Shown here: positions 46,515-56,402 of the stretch, piece by piece | Position numbering within the stretch: the stretch's first letter is position 1 | Layout of the letters: each line of letters opens with the position of its first letter | Notes under the pieces: generated by a model | Told to the model about the DNA's origin: nothing | The model's input: only the letters and a program-made list of their open reading frames with translations | Databases searched by the model: none | Assembly (NCBI GenBank): GCA_021776335.1 | Contig: JAJFGB010000011.1 | Location: 310,001-374,000 of the forward strand | Length of the DNA: 64,000 nucleotides | Source of the DNA: Hyphococcus sp. | GTDB taxonomy: Bacteria > Pseudomonadota > Alphaproteobacteria > Caulobacterales > Parvularculaceae | Direction of reading: 5' to 3' | Program-made: the position numbers and the translations under genes

Positions 46515-47924
46515 TCATTTTTCAGATATGACGGCGCTTGGCCCGTGGCGCGTGATAATCCAGAGACGGCCGCCAAGGAGCGCAGCCGCGCTTGCGAGCG
46601 CCACCAGCAATCCCCACCAGACGCCGACGGCGCCCATGGGCGTAAAAAGACCTAGCCAGGCTGCAACCGGAAAGCCGATCGCCCAATAGCTGAACGCGGT
46701 CATCACCAGCGGAATACGGACGTCTTTTAACCCGCGCAGGGCCTGCGCGGCTGCAACCTGTGTTGCATCGAACAGCGCAAACGCCGCAGCGATCGGCAGG
46801 AAGGACGCAACCAGCGCAATGACTGCAGCATTCGCAGGGTCGCTTGCTTCAAGGTAAAGGCCGGCGATCAGATTCGGGGCCATCATCACCGGCACAGCAA
46901 CGATCATGATGGCGCCAATGCAGGAGATAACCGAAATAGCTGCGGCGCGGCGTACGCCGTTGCTATCACGTGCGCCTGCTTTCAGCCCGACGCGCACGCT
47001 GCCGGCCATGGAAAGCCCGAGCGGCATCATGAAGGCAATGGCGGCGACATTCAGGGCAACCTGATAGGCGGCGACTTCAGTGACGCCGATGCGGCCCACC
47101 AGAAATATCGAGGCGTTGAAGAGCAACGCCTCGAAAGCGATGGTGGCGCCGATTGGTAATCCAAGATTGGCGATTTCACGCAAGCGGTCCCAATCGGGGG
47201 TCAGCACATCTTTGAAAGGGTCAAAGCTGCGGCTCAATTTTTCGATTTTGATATAGGCAATGAGCGCCAGGAACCCGACTAGATGGGAAATCGAAGAGGC
47301 AAGGCCGGCGCCGACAAGTTCGAGGCGCGGCAGTCCCCAATTTCCGTAGATCAAAAGATAGTTTAAAAACGCGTTGAGCGCTGTTGTCAGAACAATAATA
47401 ACCAGCGGCGCGCGCGTACGCTCGATGGCGGCGAGAAAGTTTCGCAAGACAATGACGCCAAGCATGAACGGCAATCCAGGCGCCAGCGCGAGAACATAAG
47501 GCGCAGCCAATCGTGCAAGCTCAGGCGGCTGACCAAGTGTAAGGGCGATCCCTTCGGTCAGGAAAAACAGCAGCGACAGCGGAGGGATTGCGATTGCAAC
47601 AGCCCATAGCCCCATACGCACCGAGCGGCGTGGATCATCAACGTCTCCTGGCTTGGCGCCCAAGGACTGCGAAACGAGCGGTGAGACGGCCATCGCCGGA
47701 CCAAGTCCGAAGAGAAAAAGAACGTAATACATTACGAGGCCAAGCGCCGCGCCGCCGAGCGCCTCCGGGCCAAGCCGGCCAATCATCAACAGATCGATGG
47801 TGTTTATGGAAAATTGCACAAGCTGCGTCAGGCCCATGGGCACGCCGATCGCCATCAGCGCGATAAATTCGCGCTTCCAGGCTGCTCGGCCGCTTTGCGG
47901 CGGCGAGTTGGGTGTTGCTGACAT
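46515..47924 (-). CDS. MATE-family multidrug efflux transporter (NorM-like)
   Basis: 469 aa with twelve predicted hydrophobic helices in two repeats. Family motifs: QFSINTIDLLMIGRLGPEAL near the N-terminus, a repeat start ALLFNASIFLVGRIGVTEVAAYQ in the second half, and PLVSQSLGA. It probably exports organic cations with Na+ or H+ antiport. No linked regulator is visible. The 291-bp gap to the divergent PhoX gene (47925-48215) shows no gene or clear promoter. Confidence 0.9.
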   Translation of the reverse strand: MSATPNSPPQSGRAAWKREFIALMAIGVPMGLTQLVQFSINTIDLLMIGRLGPEALGGAALGLVMYYVLFLFGLGPAMAVSPLVSQSLGAKPGDVDDPRRSVRMGLWAVAIAIPPLSLLFFLTEGIALTLGQPPELARLAAPYVLALAPGLPFMLGVIVLRNFLAAIERTRAPLVIIVLTTALNAFLNYLLIYGNWGLPRLELVGAGLASSISHLVGFLALIAYIKIEKLSRSFDPFKDVLTPDWDRLREIANLGLPIGATIAFEALLFNASIFLVGRIGVTEVAAYQVALNVAAIAFMMPLGLSMAGSVRVGLKAGARDSNGVRRAAAISVISCIGAIMIVAVPVMMAPNLIAGLYLEASDPANAAVIALVASFLPIAAAFALFDATQVAAAQALRGLKDVRIPLVMTAFSYWAIGFPVAAWLGLFTPMGAVGVWWGLLVALASAAALLGGRLWIITRHGPSAVISEK

Positions 47925-48215
47925 GGGTGATCCTCAGCGCGCCAATTTTTGAAGGCGCAAAAGGGGTCTAGCGCAATTATCGTGATAGATGAAATGAGAA
48001 TTATTCCTGCCCTGTGAATAATGGCCATGACTATAATGCGCCGGACGACACCCTGGCTTACGAGGCGAGGAATTTTCAGTACAGGCAAACGGTTCGGCGC
48101 AAACCACCTTCAGTTTGTCTATTTCCCCAGGGATAATTTCACTGTTTTGCGACAAATCCTGGAGACTGGTGTAGGGTGATCGCGAAAATAGCGGTCGAAT
48201 GCGAAGGGGTGCGCC

Positions 48216-49631
48216 ATGTCAGTTTCACGTCGTCTATTTCTTCAATCAGCCTACGGTGTTGGCCTTGCCTATGCTGCTTATTCCCTGATTGGAAGGTCGG
48301 GCGCCTATAGCGCCAATGCAGGCCTGCCGTTGCAGGCCGATCCGAATGGTCTCCTCGATTTGCCGGAAGGGTTTTCTTATACAGTGGTGTCGACCACCGG
48401 CGGCGTGATGTCGGACGGGTTTTTCCGGCCCGGCCGTCCCGACGGCATGGCATGCTTTGCCCACGAAACAGATTCTGAAAAATGTATCCTGACACGTAAC
48501 CACGAAATGTGGCCGGACCTTGTCGAGGGCAGTCCCTATGGTGAGGGTAATGCGCTCGCCGACAAACTCGCAAGCGGCAAACTTTACGACCGTAAAGCTG
48601 ATGGGCAACCGTTTCTTGGGGGCGTCACGACTGTCATCTATGACCTTAAAAATAAAGAACTGGAAAAAGATTATCTGACGCTGGCGGGAACGGCTGGCAA
48701 TTGCGCTGGCGGCGCGACACCGTGGGGTTCATGGCTAAGCTGCGAAGAATCCGCGATCCTGCCAGCTGACGGCGCAAAAAAACCCCACGGCTTTGTTTTT
48801 GAAGTCCCGGCAGATGCGACAGAACCGGTTGATGCGACACCGTTGAAAGCCATGGGCCGTTTTGCTCACGAAGCCGCTGCTGTCGATCCTGATACGGATA
48901 TTGTGTATCTCACCGAAGATAACATGAACGGCCTTTTTTATCGGTTTATCCCAACACGCAAAAAGCAGTTGAAGAGGGGCGGAAAGCTCCAGGCGCTCGC
49001 CATAAAGGGCCAGCCATCAGCTGATACGCGCAACTGGCCGCGCGATTGGGATTCCGGCGGCGCCGGCGCATTTCCAGCTGGCGAAACATTTGATGTTGAA
49101 TGGATCGATATGGAAGATGTCGAATCACCGGAGGGCGATCTTGCAGCGCGCGGCTATGCTGCGGGCGCTGCTCGTTTTTGCCGCGGCGAAGGTATGGATT
49201 ACGGCATACATCCGAGCGAAGAGCGCGGCTCTGTTTATTTCAATTGCACGCAAGGCGGCGCGTTGCGCGCTGGGCAAGTATGGCAATATCGCCCGAGCGC
49301 ATCTGAGGGGCGCCGCGGTGAAAAGAATAATCCGGGAACGCTGGAGCTGATTTATGAAAGCGAAAGTTCCGACCAGCTGGATATGTGCGACAATCTTGCC
49401 TTCGCGCCTTGGGGCGATCTTATTTTGTGCGAAGACGGGCCGGGCGACCAGTATTTGAGAGGGCTGACGCCGGACGGCCGTCTCTATGATATTGCGCATA
49501 ACGCCCATGAGGAAAAGAGCGAGTTTTGCGGCGCATGTTTTTCACCGGATGGGTCCGTATTGTTCGTCAATATTCAGGAACCGGGATTGACGCTGGCCAT
49601 TGAGGGCCCCTGGGCGACGATAAACCAGTAG
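48216..49631 (+). CDS. PhoX-family (DUF839) exported protein, Tat signal
   Basis: 471 aa. GAAGGGG precedes the ATG. The N-terminus SVSRRLFLQSAYGVGLAYAA has a twin-arginine motif. PhoX-family blocks: LTRNHEM, GTAGNCAGGATPWGSWLSCEE (containing a Cys that bridges iron in PhoX), GRFAHEAAAV and YLTEDN, then SVYFNCTQGG and EDGPGDQYL. PhoX phosphatases use calcium and iron and release phosphate from esters in the periplasm. Shorter than classical PhoX; phosphatase activity is not certain. Confidence 0.86.
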   Translation: MSVSRRLFLQSAYGVGLAYAAYSLIGRSGAYSANAGLPLQADPNGLLDLPEGFSYTVVSTTGGVMSDGFFRPGRPDGMACFAHETDSEKCILTRNHEMWPDLVEGSPYGEGNALADKLASGKLYDRKADGQPFLGGVTTVIYDLKNKELEKDYLTLAGTAGNCAGGATPWGSWLSCEESAILPADGAKKPHGFVFEVPADATEPVDATPLKAMGRFAHEAAAVDPDTDIVYLTEDNMNGLFYRFIPTRKKQLKRGGKLQALAIKGQPSADTRNWPRDWDSGGAGAFPAGETFDVEWIDMEDVESPEGDLAARGYAAGAARFCRGEGMDYGIHPSEERGSVYFNCTQGGALRAGQVWQYRPSASEGRRGEKNNPGTLELIYESESSDQLDMCDNLAFAPWGDLILCEDGPGDQYLRGLTPDGRLYDIAHNAHEEKSEFCGACFSPDGSVLFVNIQEPGLTLAIEGPWATINQ

Positions 49632-49684
49632 CGTTTATTGCGTGAGCGCTTCAGGCGATACGCTGGTGCGCATGAGCGTATCGT

Positions 49685-50590
49685 CTACTCTAAAATATCA
49701 ATGCCCGTCAGCCAATCTTGTGCGACTTGTTTGACATCATATCGCTCGCCCGTAGCGGTGTTTCGAAAGTTGTGATCTCCAAATGGAAAGACGTGGACCG
49801 CGTTATTCGTTTTGCCGCCTTCGATCAGGTTTTCCAGTCTTTCAAGAGATGGATAAACAGGGATTACGTCGTCGCGCAGGCCGAATATCCATAAGGTTGG
49901 CACGTCGAGTTCCAGGAGGATAGGGGCCGGATCAAAACCATGATCACCCCGAAACTGCCATAGAGCAGCATCGGCTTTCCGAATTCTGGTGCGATCCCAA
50001 CCTTCGCCATCACCGCCTACATCGCCATGCACAGCTTCCTCTCCCGCGGTAACAGGCGCCCCTTCGCCTGCAATAATGAATTTAACAAGAGGCTCTTTTG
50101 ACGCCGCCAGCGGCATGATCCAACCCGCCTGACTGCCACCGAATAATCCGATACGAGATTCGTCAATGCCGGGCTGCTCGGCAAGCCATCTGGCCGAGTA
50201 AACAACGTCCATTGCCAAGTCGCCAAAAATTTCTTCACTCCTGTTGACGGCGAAACGAATGTATTCGCCGGTCGATTCTCCCGTGCCTCTCTTGTCAAAA
50301 GAAAGGACAGCAAACCCCATTTCCAAAGCACGATAGGTGTAAAAACCAACATCATCTCGGGTTGATGGCGCCGAACCATGCGCTGTAACAATCCCCGGCA
50401 GATCACCCGAAACGCCCGCTGGTCGATAAAGGGTTGCGCCCAATGTGACATTGCCCGCGTCGATCATCACGCGTTCCTTGTGGGCGTCCTCGAGCACATC
50501 AGCATGCGAGGATTCTATCTGGCCCAAGCTGAAAATAATCGCGATGACGCAAGTGTAAATGTGTCGCTTGACAATAAGTGTTTCAGCCAT
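49685..50590 (-). CDS. Exported alpha/beta hydrolase
   Basis: 301 aa with an N-terminal signal-like stretch (IYTCVIAIIFSLGQIESSHA). Alpha/beta-hydrolase features: GIVTAHGSAPST oxyanion loop, FDKRGTGES, nucleophile elbow FGGSQAGW, Asp in GLRDDVIPVY and His in FGDHNF. Third gene of the operon MarR-serine hydrolase-this, overlapping the upstream gene by 8 bp. Substrate unknown, perhaps an ester or acylated peptide processed together with the upstream hydrolase. Confidence 0.86.
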   Translation of the reverse strand: MAETLIVKRHIYTCVIAIIFSLGQIESSHADVLEDAHKERVMIDAGNVTLGATLYRPAGVSGDLPGIVTAHGSAPSTRDDVGFYTYRALEMGFAVLSFDKRGTGESTGEYIRFAVNRSEEIFGDLAMDVVYSARWLAEQPGIDESRIGLFGGSQAGWIMPLAASKEPLVKFIIAGEGAPVTAGEEAVHGDVGGDGEGWDRTRIRKADAALWQFRGDHGFDPAPILLELDVPTLWIFGLRDDVIPVYPSLERLENLIEGGKTNNAVHVFPFGDHNFRNTATGERYDVKQVAQDWLTGIDILE

Positions 50591-51746
50591 GGTTTGCAGC
50601 CCCTTCCGGTGATTGAGTGATGGCGGCGTCTTCAGGCAATTCGCCAGTGAGCATAATTGTCATCATCTCGTCCATTAGTGTTGTGGAGCTCGGTAAATAA
50701 AACCCGTTGCTCAATACCGCTATGAAGAGGCCATGATCGGGTGCGATGCTGAAGGCGCTTTGTGAACCGGGCGTAAGGCCATTGTGCCAAATCAATCGTT
50801 CGCCGGCGAGTTCGCCCACATTAAAGCCGAGGCCATATTTGGTGATCGTTCCGTCGGGAAGGGGCGCCGGCGTCCATGCCTCATCCAGCATCGCCTCGCT
50901 GATCAATTCGCCATCGGCAAGCAGCTGCGCCCAATGCGCCATGTCTCGCGCTGAAGACATAAGAGCGCCCGCAGCGCTGACATGGGTAAGGTCAACTTCC
51001 TGAGAATTTAAAATAACGCCATCGCGCTGATCGTAAAATTCTGCGCGATTGGGAATGATCGCATCATGCCAGTCATAGTGAGAGTTCTGCATTGCCTGTG
51101 GAGCAAACACGTCATCATTGATGAAGCCTACATAATCTTGATCCAGTATTTGTTCGATGATGTGGGCAACAACCACGTAGTTGAAGTTTACGTAGTTATA
51201 TTTTTCGCCAGGTGTGAAATCGATGGGGACCTCTTTTTGCAAATCGATCATTTGCTGCGTTGTCACTGGTTGCCAAACGAATGGCAGGAGATCCGGATTC
51301 CAGACATGTTCGGCGAGGCCGGAGCGGTGGCTCATGAGCTGACGCATTGTTACAGCGCCCATCTGCTGGGGAAGGTTGGGCGCATACGCGACGACCTTCT
51401 GGTCCAGATCAATCAGTCCTTTCTCGACGAGCTGTAGCACGGCGACTGAAGTGATCGATTTCGAGATGGACCCCAGGCGAAAGACGGTTTCGTCAGTTAT
51501 CGCCAGACCCCATTCCATGTCGGCGATACCAACCCCGCCGGACGCCAGAATCTCTCCATTTTTTGAAATAACGTAAGCGCCGCCCGGGCTACTTGCCTCA
51601 TACGTTTCCGCTACGCGTGAAGCGGCAAGGCTGGCGCGTTGCATCATTAAATTATCTGTAGAGATCGCAGTTTCCGCGGTTACGCAGCCGGAGAGAACTG
51701 CGTAAAAAATAACAGCGACTATTTTCGCGCCAATATCATTTCGCAT
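50583..51746 (-). CDS. Lipoprotein serine hydrolase (beta-lactamase family, class C-like)
   Basis: 387 aa. Lipobox VLSGC (Cys21). SxxK as SISK near residue 94, a YxN motif within KYNYVNFNY, and HNG replacing KTG in WHNGLTPGS. Envelope-anchored esterase or peptidase of unknown substrate; beta-lactamase activity is not implied. It overlaps the MarR gene by 11 bp and the alpha/beta hydrolase by 8 bp, so the three are one transcription unit. Confidence 0.87.
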   Translation of the reverse strand: MRNDIGAKIVAVIFYAVLSGCVTAETAISTDNLMMQRASLAASRVAETYEASSPGGAYVISKNGEILASGGVGIADMEWGLAITDETVFRLGSISKSITSVAVLQLVEKGLIDLDQKVVAYAPNLPQQMGAVTMRQLMSHRSGLAEHVWNPDLLPFVWQPVTTQQMIDLQKEVPIDFTPGEKYNYVNFNYVVVAHIIEQILDQDYVGFINDDVFAPQAMQNSHYDWHDAIIPNRAEFYDQRDGVILNSQEVDLTHVSAAGALMSSARDMAHWAQLLADGELISEAMLDEAWTPAPLPDGTITKYGLGFNVGELAGERLIWHNGLTPGSQSAFSIAPDHGLFIAVLSNGFYLPSSTTLMDEMMTIMLTGELPEDAAITQSPEGAANHG

Positions 51747-52239
51747 TACTCTTGACCTTTATGAGATTGTTATACTGAGGGAACTCATTGCAGAGGCGTG
51801 CAAGGAGCGGCTTTGCGTGAAGCGCTTGTTCGAGTTTTAAGACTGCCTCACCAAGATCGACGCCAATCTCACGCCATAATTCTTCATAGACCGTTTCGAA
51901 GTCGATCATTGTATCGACGGCGCGTGAAATCTCTTCGCGGCGATCGGGTGAAAGCGAATAGGCGCGCTTTCGCGCATCAACATCGCTGCGCCGAGATGTA
52001 ACGTACCCGTCTTTTTCCAGTAGTTTCAGTCGTCGCTCAACCAGTTGCCGTGATAATCCGGTGGCGGCCAACTCCGATGATGTCTGACCGTCTTTTTCGT
52101 AAAGAGAGATGACAACCGACGTCAGTTTGGCGTCGAGCGCGACGCCAGTTCGCCAGAATGCTTCGCGGCCCTGCTCTTTGATCAGTTCAGCCGCCCGGCG
52201 AATCCGCATGCCGAAAATATTTTCGGTGATTTTTGTCAT
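51736..52239 (-). CDS. MarR-family transcriptional regulator
   Basis: 167 aa starting MTKITENIF at 52239 with AGAGG upstream; a longer start at 52293 is rejected. The winged-helix is TSSELAATGLSRQLVERRLKLLEKDGYVTSRRSDVDARKRAYSLS. First gene of an operon with the two hydrolases, which it probably autoregulates with. The upstream 52240-52416 region should hold its operator; I see no clear palindrome. Confidence 0.85.
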   Translation of the reverse strand: MTKITENIFGMRIRRAAELIKEQGREAFWRTGVALDAKLTSVVISLYEKDGQTSSELAATGLSRQLVERRLKLLEKDGYVTSRRSDVDARKRAYSLSPDRREEISRAVDTMIDFETVYEELWREIGVDLGEAVLKLEQALHAKPLLARLCNEFPQYNNLIKVKSNAK

Positions 52240-52416
52240 TTTATTTACGCCTCTATTTGCGCAAAAAGTTGCATAAATATCCAAAATGGTCAAGTCGGGC
52301 GGTGAATTATGCGGAAAAGTGCGGATTAGCGGGCCTGATCTCCGCTAACACTAACCAAGCCCAGCGGATTATGGCGTTTGCAAATGGGCGGAATGGAAAG
52401 GGGCCTGGATCCGAGA

Positions 52417-53232
52417 TTATTTCAGCCAGCGCCCAACTTGTTTTGCGCCTTTGCGATTGGCGCTCAAACCGTCGAATTTTCCGTCGCCGATCATCACCGC
52501 GGCATCAGCCAGCGTTCCGTAGGCGGACCAGGCGAGCGCTCCGCCGACCGAAAGGCGCGCAGCGCCGGCTTCGGCAAATTCCGCAACGTCGTGTTGGGCA
52601 AGCCCGCCATAGATCAATATATTGACAGGCTTTGAAACGCTCGAGCAAATCGCTCGCACTGCATCCATATCAGGCAAACCCGGCGCATAGAGAATGTCGG
52701 CGCCAGCTTCATCATAGGCCTGCAGACGTGCGATGATGGCATTCAGATCGCCTTGGCCATGTAGGTAGGCTTCGGCGCGCGCCGTTAGGACAAACCCGTC
52801 TTCGCTCTTTTGTGCGGCTTCGGCCGCCGCCGCAATCCGCTCAACAGCCAGCGACAAATCGTAAATCGGATTGTCGCTATCGCCCGAAGCATCTTCAATG
52901 GAGCCGCCGCAAATGCCGGTTTCAGCAGCGCGTCGCACCGTCTTTGCTGCATTTTTCGGTTTTGGCCCGAAGCCGTTTTCGAGATCCGCCGTAACTGGAA
53001 CATCCACCGCCGCCGCGATATCATAGCAATGATTCAACACATCATTACGCGTCACGCTATAATCGTGGCGTCCCTGTGTCAGTGCAAATCCCGAGCTCGT
53101 CGTTGCGAGCGCTTTAAAGCCGAGCCCCTCGAGAATGCGCGCTGACCCCGCATCCCAGGGGTTGGGGATAACAAAAGGCGCGCCCCGCTGATGCAAGGCG
53201 CGAAATCCGGCAACTTTTTCTGCGTGTGTCAT
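52417..53232 (-). CDS. Isocitrate lyase/PEP-mutase family protein
   Basis: Start at ATG 53232 (MTHAEKVAGFRALH) with AAGGAG eight bases upstream. TIM-barrel signatures: PNPWDAGSARIL, TADLENGFGPK (metal-binding Asp/Glu), GGSIEDASGD and DILYAPGLPD. 271 aa. It is in the oxaloacetate decarboxylase/PEP-mutase-like subgroup without the full isocitrate-lyase KKCGH motif. Probably C-C or C-P lyase on a 2-oxo acid; substrate unknown. Confidence 0.9.
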   Translation of the reverse strand: MTHAEKVAGFRALHQRGAPFVIPNPWDAGSARILEGLGFKALATTSSGFALTQGRHDYSVTRNDVLNHCYDIAAAVDVPVTADLENGFGPKPKNAAKTVRRAAETGICGGSIEDASGDSDNPIYDLSLAVERIAAAAEAAQKSEDGFVLTARAEAYLHGQGDLNAIIARLQAYDEAGADILYAPGLPDMDAVRAICSSVSKPVNILIYGGLAQHDVAEFAEAGAARLSVGGALAWSAYGTLADAAVMIGDGKFDGLSANRKGAKQVGRWLK

Positions 53233-53310
53233 AGTATAGCTCCTTAAAGGCATCATAGACGCTAGGACTGGCGCTGCCGCCCGATTCTTGCGGCCTAAAT
53301 CGCTTCCGCT

Positions 53311-55173
53311 TTAATTATTTTCGTTCTCTTTACCATCGGGACCAAGCCAGGCGTCGCGAAATGCTTTTTGCGTGTCCGAAAGTTTGGCGTCATCTCTTTT
53401 ACCGCCTTCTATTGGGACAATTTCGAGCGTTTCGTCTTCTGCGAACGCAATCAAGGATCTCTTTTCCGCTCCGCGCTGACGATAGACGATTGTGACGGTG
53501 TCGCCTGGTTCATGACGTTTGAGCGCGCGCTTCCAACCCTTCTCATCATTTATCGTGAAGCGACCGAGGTTGATCACTTCATCACCGCGATCGAGGCCGG
53601 CTGCATATAGCGGGCTCCCAAGAAGAGTGTTGGATGCGATCTTCACCGCCCTGCCATCTTCTTCAATCTTCACTCTTCCCAGCCAGGCGTCTCCCGCATT
53701 CTTGCGCTGCATTTTCAGTCCTGCCTGTTCAAGAAGCGGCGCGAAATCAGGCAGATCGCTGCCCTCGATATGGCGTTTGAAAAACACATCAGCGAAAGCA
53801 TCATCACCAGTGACATCGGCCAGCGCTTTTCGAAGATCGGCATGCGTATAAGGTTTTTCGGGTTTGCCGTAGGTGGTCCACAGGTGACGCATATAGTCGT
53901 CAAGGGAAAGGTCGTCGAAATGCTGGCGGATCGACAAATCGAGCGCCAGCGCGACGATGGCGCCATATGAGTAATAGGACACAAAAGTGTTTGCGTGGTT
54001 TGTTGGATCGTTCGCGGTGGCGTCGTCAGCGAACGGCGCGCGCAAACTCATCCTTTGCGGCGAATCGAATTGACGCCCTGGCGCATTGAGAACAAAGTTA
54101 AACCGCCTGCTCAGGCCGGACAGAAAATCTTTTGTTGAACTTTCTCCAGCCCGCCGGATCATCAAGGGGCCGTAATAGGAGGTAAAGCCTTCAGCGAACC
54201 AAAGGCTCGGTGTGGGATTAGCCTTGCTGAAATCAAACGGCTCAAGCTCCACCGGGCGTATCCGTTCTACATTCCAGACGTGAAAGAATTCGTGGGACAA
54301 AGTATTTAGTTGCCCGTACTCCTCGTCGTAGAGCGAGCCACTACTCGTCAGGATTGTAGAGTTGCGGTGTTCCATGCCGTCGCCGTCCACAGAGGGTAGA
54401 TAATCGGCGATGAAAGTATATGTCCCATAGTCGAATACCGGCGCTTCACCGAATATCTTGATCTGTTCGGCGACGACTTTTTCTGCCATTGCGGCGAATA
54501 TATCGAGATCCTTGTCTTCGCCTTCATGATGCGCCGCGAGGCGGACTGTCTGGCGTTCACTGCTGTCACCAATCTGCCATTCCCGAAGCGCAAAATTGCT
54601 CAGCTCAACCGGGCTGTCCATGAAATATTGAAAGTCAGGGGCTGTGAATTGAAGTGCCCGGCGGGTTGGCAGCAGTTGTGTCGCGGCCTTCCAGTTACGT
54701 TGCGCCGGATCAAAGGAGACGGTTACCGGGTGATTTTCGAACCCTCGCGCCCACATGAAGGTTGCGGGCATGTTTAAATGCGCGTGCGTGAGGTCGATCT
54801 GGCTATAGGTACCGTCGCCATAATCTGCATACAGCGTATAGGTGACGGTCACTGAGCCATCATGGTCTTTGATGTGCCAGGAGTAAGGGTCGCTGCGCGT
54901 GACAGCAAGAGCGTCTCCTGCGCCATCAACGGCACTGACCGCGTAGATATTCTTCGCAAATTCATGGACCGCATAACGTCCGGGCGACGAACGCGACATG
55001 CGCAATTCAAGCGGCTTATCTCCGATGTCGCGAAACGAGGCGGTGATCTGTGCTTCATGGTGGACTGCATTATCGAACGATACGTGATACACGATGGGTA
55101 TGTCTTCTTGTGCATTCACGGATGTGAATGCGAGCAAGCAGGCGGCGTTGATGGCGAGTAGGTTCTTTGTCAT
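53311..55173 (-). CDS. Exported M61-family (glycyl aminopeptidase-like) metallopeptidase with PDZ domain
   Basis: Start at ATG 55173 (MTKNLLAINAACLLAF) with GGGGG just upstream, rather than 23 codons earlier. Sec signal ends ...SVNAQ. N-terminal beta domain (YTLYADYGDGTYSQI), then the zinc site LSHEFFHVWNVERIRP with the third ligand Glu in WFAEGFTSYY. A PDZ-like domain (SPLYAAGLDRGDEVINLG) is near the C-terminus. 620 aa; periplasmic peptidase. It lies 45 bp downstream of the Tat-SDR gene on the same strand. Confidence 0.92.
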   Translation of the reverse strand: MTKNLLAINAACLLAFTSVNAQEDIPIVYHVSFDNAVHHEAQITASFRDIGDKPLELRMSRSSPGRYAVHEFAKNIYAVSAVDGAGDALAVTRSDPYSWHIKDHDGSVTVTYTLYADYGDGTYSQIDLTHAHLNMPATFMWARGFENHPVTVSFDPAQRNWKAATQLLPTRRALQFTAPDFQYFMDSPVELSNFALREWQIGDSSERQTVRLAAHHEGEDKDLDIFAAMAEKVVAEQIKIFGEAPVFDYGTYTFIADYLPSVDGDGMEHRNSTILTSSGSLYDEEYGQLNTLSHEFFHVWNVERIRPVELEPFDFSKANPTPSLWFAEGFTSYYGPLMIRRAGESSTKDFLSGLSRRFNFVLNAPGRQFDSPQRMSLRAPFADDATANDPTNHANTFVSYYSYGAIVALALDLSIRQHFDDLSLDDYMRHLWTTYGKPEKPYTHADLRKALADVTGDDAFADVFFKRHIEGSDLPDFAPLLEQAGLKMQRKNAGDAWLGRVKIEEDGRAVKIASNTLLGSPLYAAGLDRGDEVINLGRFTINDEKGWKRALKRHEPGDTVTIVYRQRGAEKRSLIAFAEDETLEIVPIEGGKRDDAKLSDTQKAFRDAWLGPDGKENENN

Positions 55174-55217
55174 TTTTACCCCCGGAAAAATTGTATATTG
55201 TCGACTGCGGCGTGCGA

Positions 55218-56231
55218 TCAATCCGTCACGGCGGCGTGCCAACTCGCATAACGGCCATTGCTGAGGACGGCGGCCTGGAGCTGTGACATCGCCGCGTTGG
55301 CGTTATCTGTCGCTGCGGTATTGGGATGTACTGGCCGGCGTAAAGGGCGCTTGCCGGCAGGCATCGCGATGATCTCGGCAATGGCGTGTGGTACATCCAT
55401 GGGGTCGGTTGCTCCACCGCCATTGAAAAACCCCTGCGCCATTTGCAGGTGCCCTCCATAGGCTTCCTTGCGTTCATCATCGACCCGGGCGAGCAGATCT
55501 TCGAAATACCGTGCGCCATTGTCCCAAATTTTGGTTGGATAACCGCCCGGCTGAATAATGGTGATATCGATGCCAAAGGGCGCAAGTTCGTAAGCGAGTG
55601 TTTCAAACATCGCCTCGACACCAAATTTTGTTGCGCAATACATGCCGATATTCGGAAGCAGGATGCGCCCGAGCTGCGATGAAACATTGAAGATCTGGCC
55701 TTCACCGCTTGCGCGCATTTTCGGCAGGACGGCATGCGCCATGCGGTAATAGCCGAACAAATTTGTTTCGAAGATCTGTTTGACAGCCTCAATATCATTG
55801 ACCTCGATTGGCCCCGCCAAACCGATGCCGGCATTGTTGACGAGCACGTCGATGGCGCCGCCGGCAATCGCTTCGGCTTCGGTGACGCCAGATGCGACCA
55901 GCGCGTCATCCATCACATCGATTTCAACAACAGAGAGTTTTAGATTTTCATCCCCGGCTATCTGCAGCAGTTCTTTCGCCTCGGGGCGATTGCCGCTGTC
56001 GAAATTGCGCATGGAGGCAATCACCGTTGCGCCGAGCCTTGCGAGGTAAATCGCCGTTAGCCTGCCAAACCCGGAACTTGTTCCGGTGATCAGCACCGAC
56101 TTGTCGGAAAAATTAGGAACGGTAGCCGCATCTTGCGCGGCCGCCTTCGGCGCGACCATTGCGGCTGCGGCAAGCGCAGATGCGCCGCCAAGCAGTGCGC
56201 GGCGATTGGGTTGCAATGAATTGTCGGACAT
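55218..56231 (-). CDS. Short-chain dehydrogenase with twin-arginine signal
   Basis: 337 aa. The N-terminus NRRALLGGASALAAAAMVAP followed by KAAAQD is a Tat-type signal with an AxA cleavage site. The SDR core has TGTSSGFG (NADP-binding), NNAGIGLAGP, Ser in NVSSQLGR and catalytic Tyr-Lys in YCATK. An SDR carrying an export signal is unusual; Tat would export it folded with cofactor. Loss of function of the signal in vivo cannot be excluded. Probably co-transcribed with the M61 gene downstream. Confidence 0.87.
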   Translation of the reverse strand: MSDNSLQPNRRALLGGASALAAAAMVAPKAAAQDAATVPNFSDKSVLITGTSSGFGRLTAIYLARLGATVIASMRNFDSGNRPEAKELLQIAGDENLKLSVVEIDVMDDALVASGVTEAEAIAGGAIDVLVNNAGIGLAGPIEVNDIEAVKQIFETNLFGYYRMAHAVLPKMRASGEGQIFNVSSQLGRILLPNIGMYCATKFGVEAMFETLAYELAPFGIDITIIQPGGYPTKIWDNGARYFEDLLARVDDERKEAYGGHLQMAQGFFNGGGATDPMDVPHAIAEIIAMPAGKRPLRRPVHPNTAATDNANAAMSQLQAAVLSNGRYASWHAAVTD

Positions 56232-56334
56232 TGACTTCTCCTACCGGTGGTGAACTGGCCTGCAGTCTAGGCCAACCGGAACGATCCGTCATGTTTGGGC
56301 TGCATCGGGTCAACCCGCCAGATGCACAATTCAT

Positions 56335-56359
56335 CCTGCGCTCCAGATTGGAGCGCAGG
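56335..56359. other. 10-bp perfect hairpin downstream of rpoH
   Basis: CCTGCGCTCC - agatt - GGAGCGCAGG. It lies 44 bp past the rpoH stop, on the side where rpoH transcription ends, but no T run follows. It may stabilise the rpoH 3' end or act as an intrinsic terminator without a U tract. Confidence 0.5.
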
Positions 56360-56402
56360 GATCTTGTTGAATTTAGCGGAGAAATCTTTTGACGCGCCGG
56401 AC

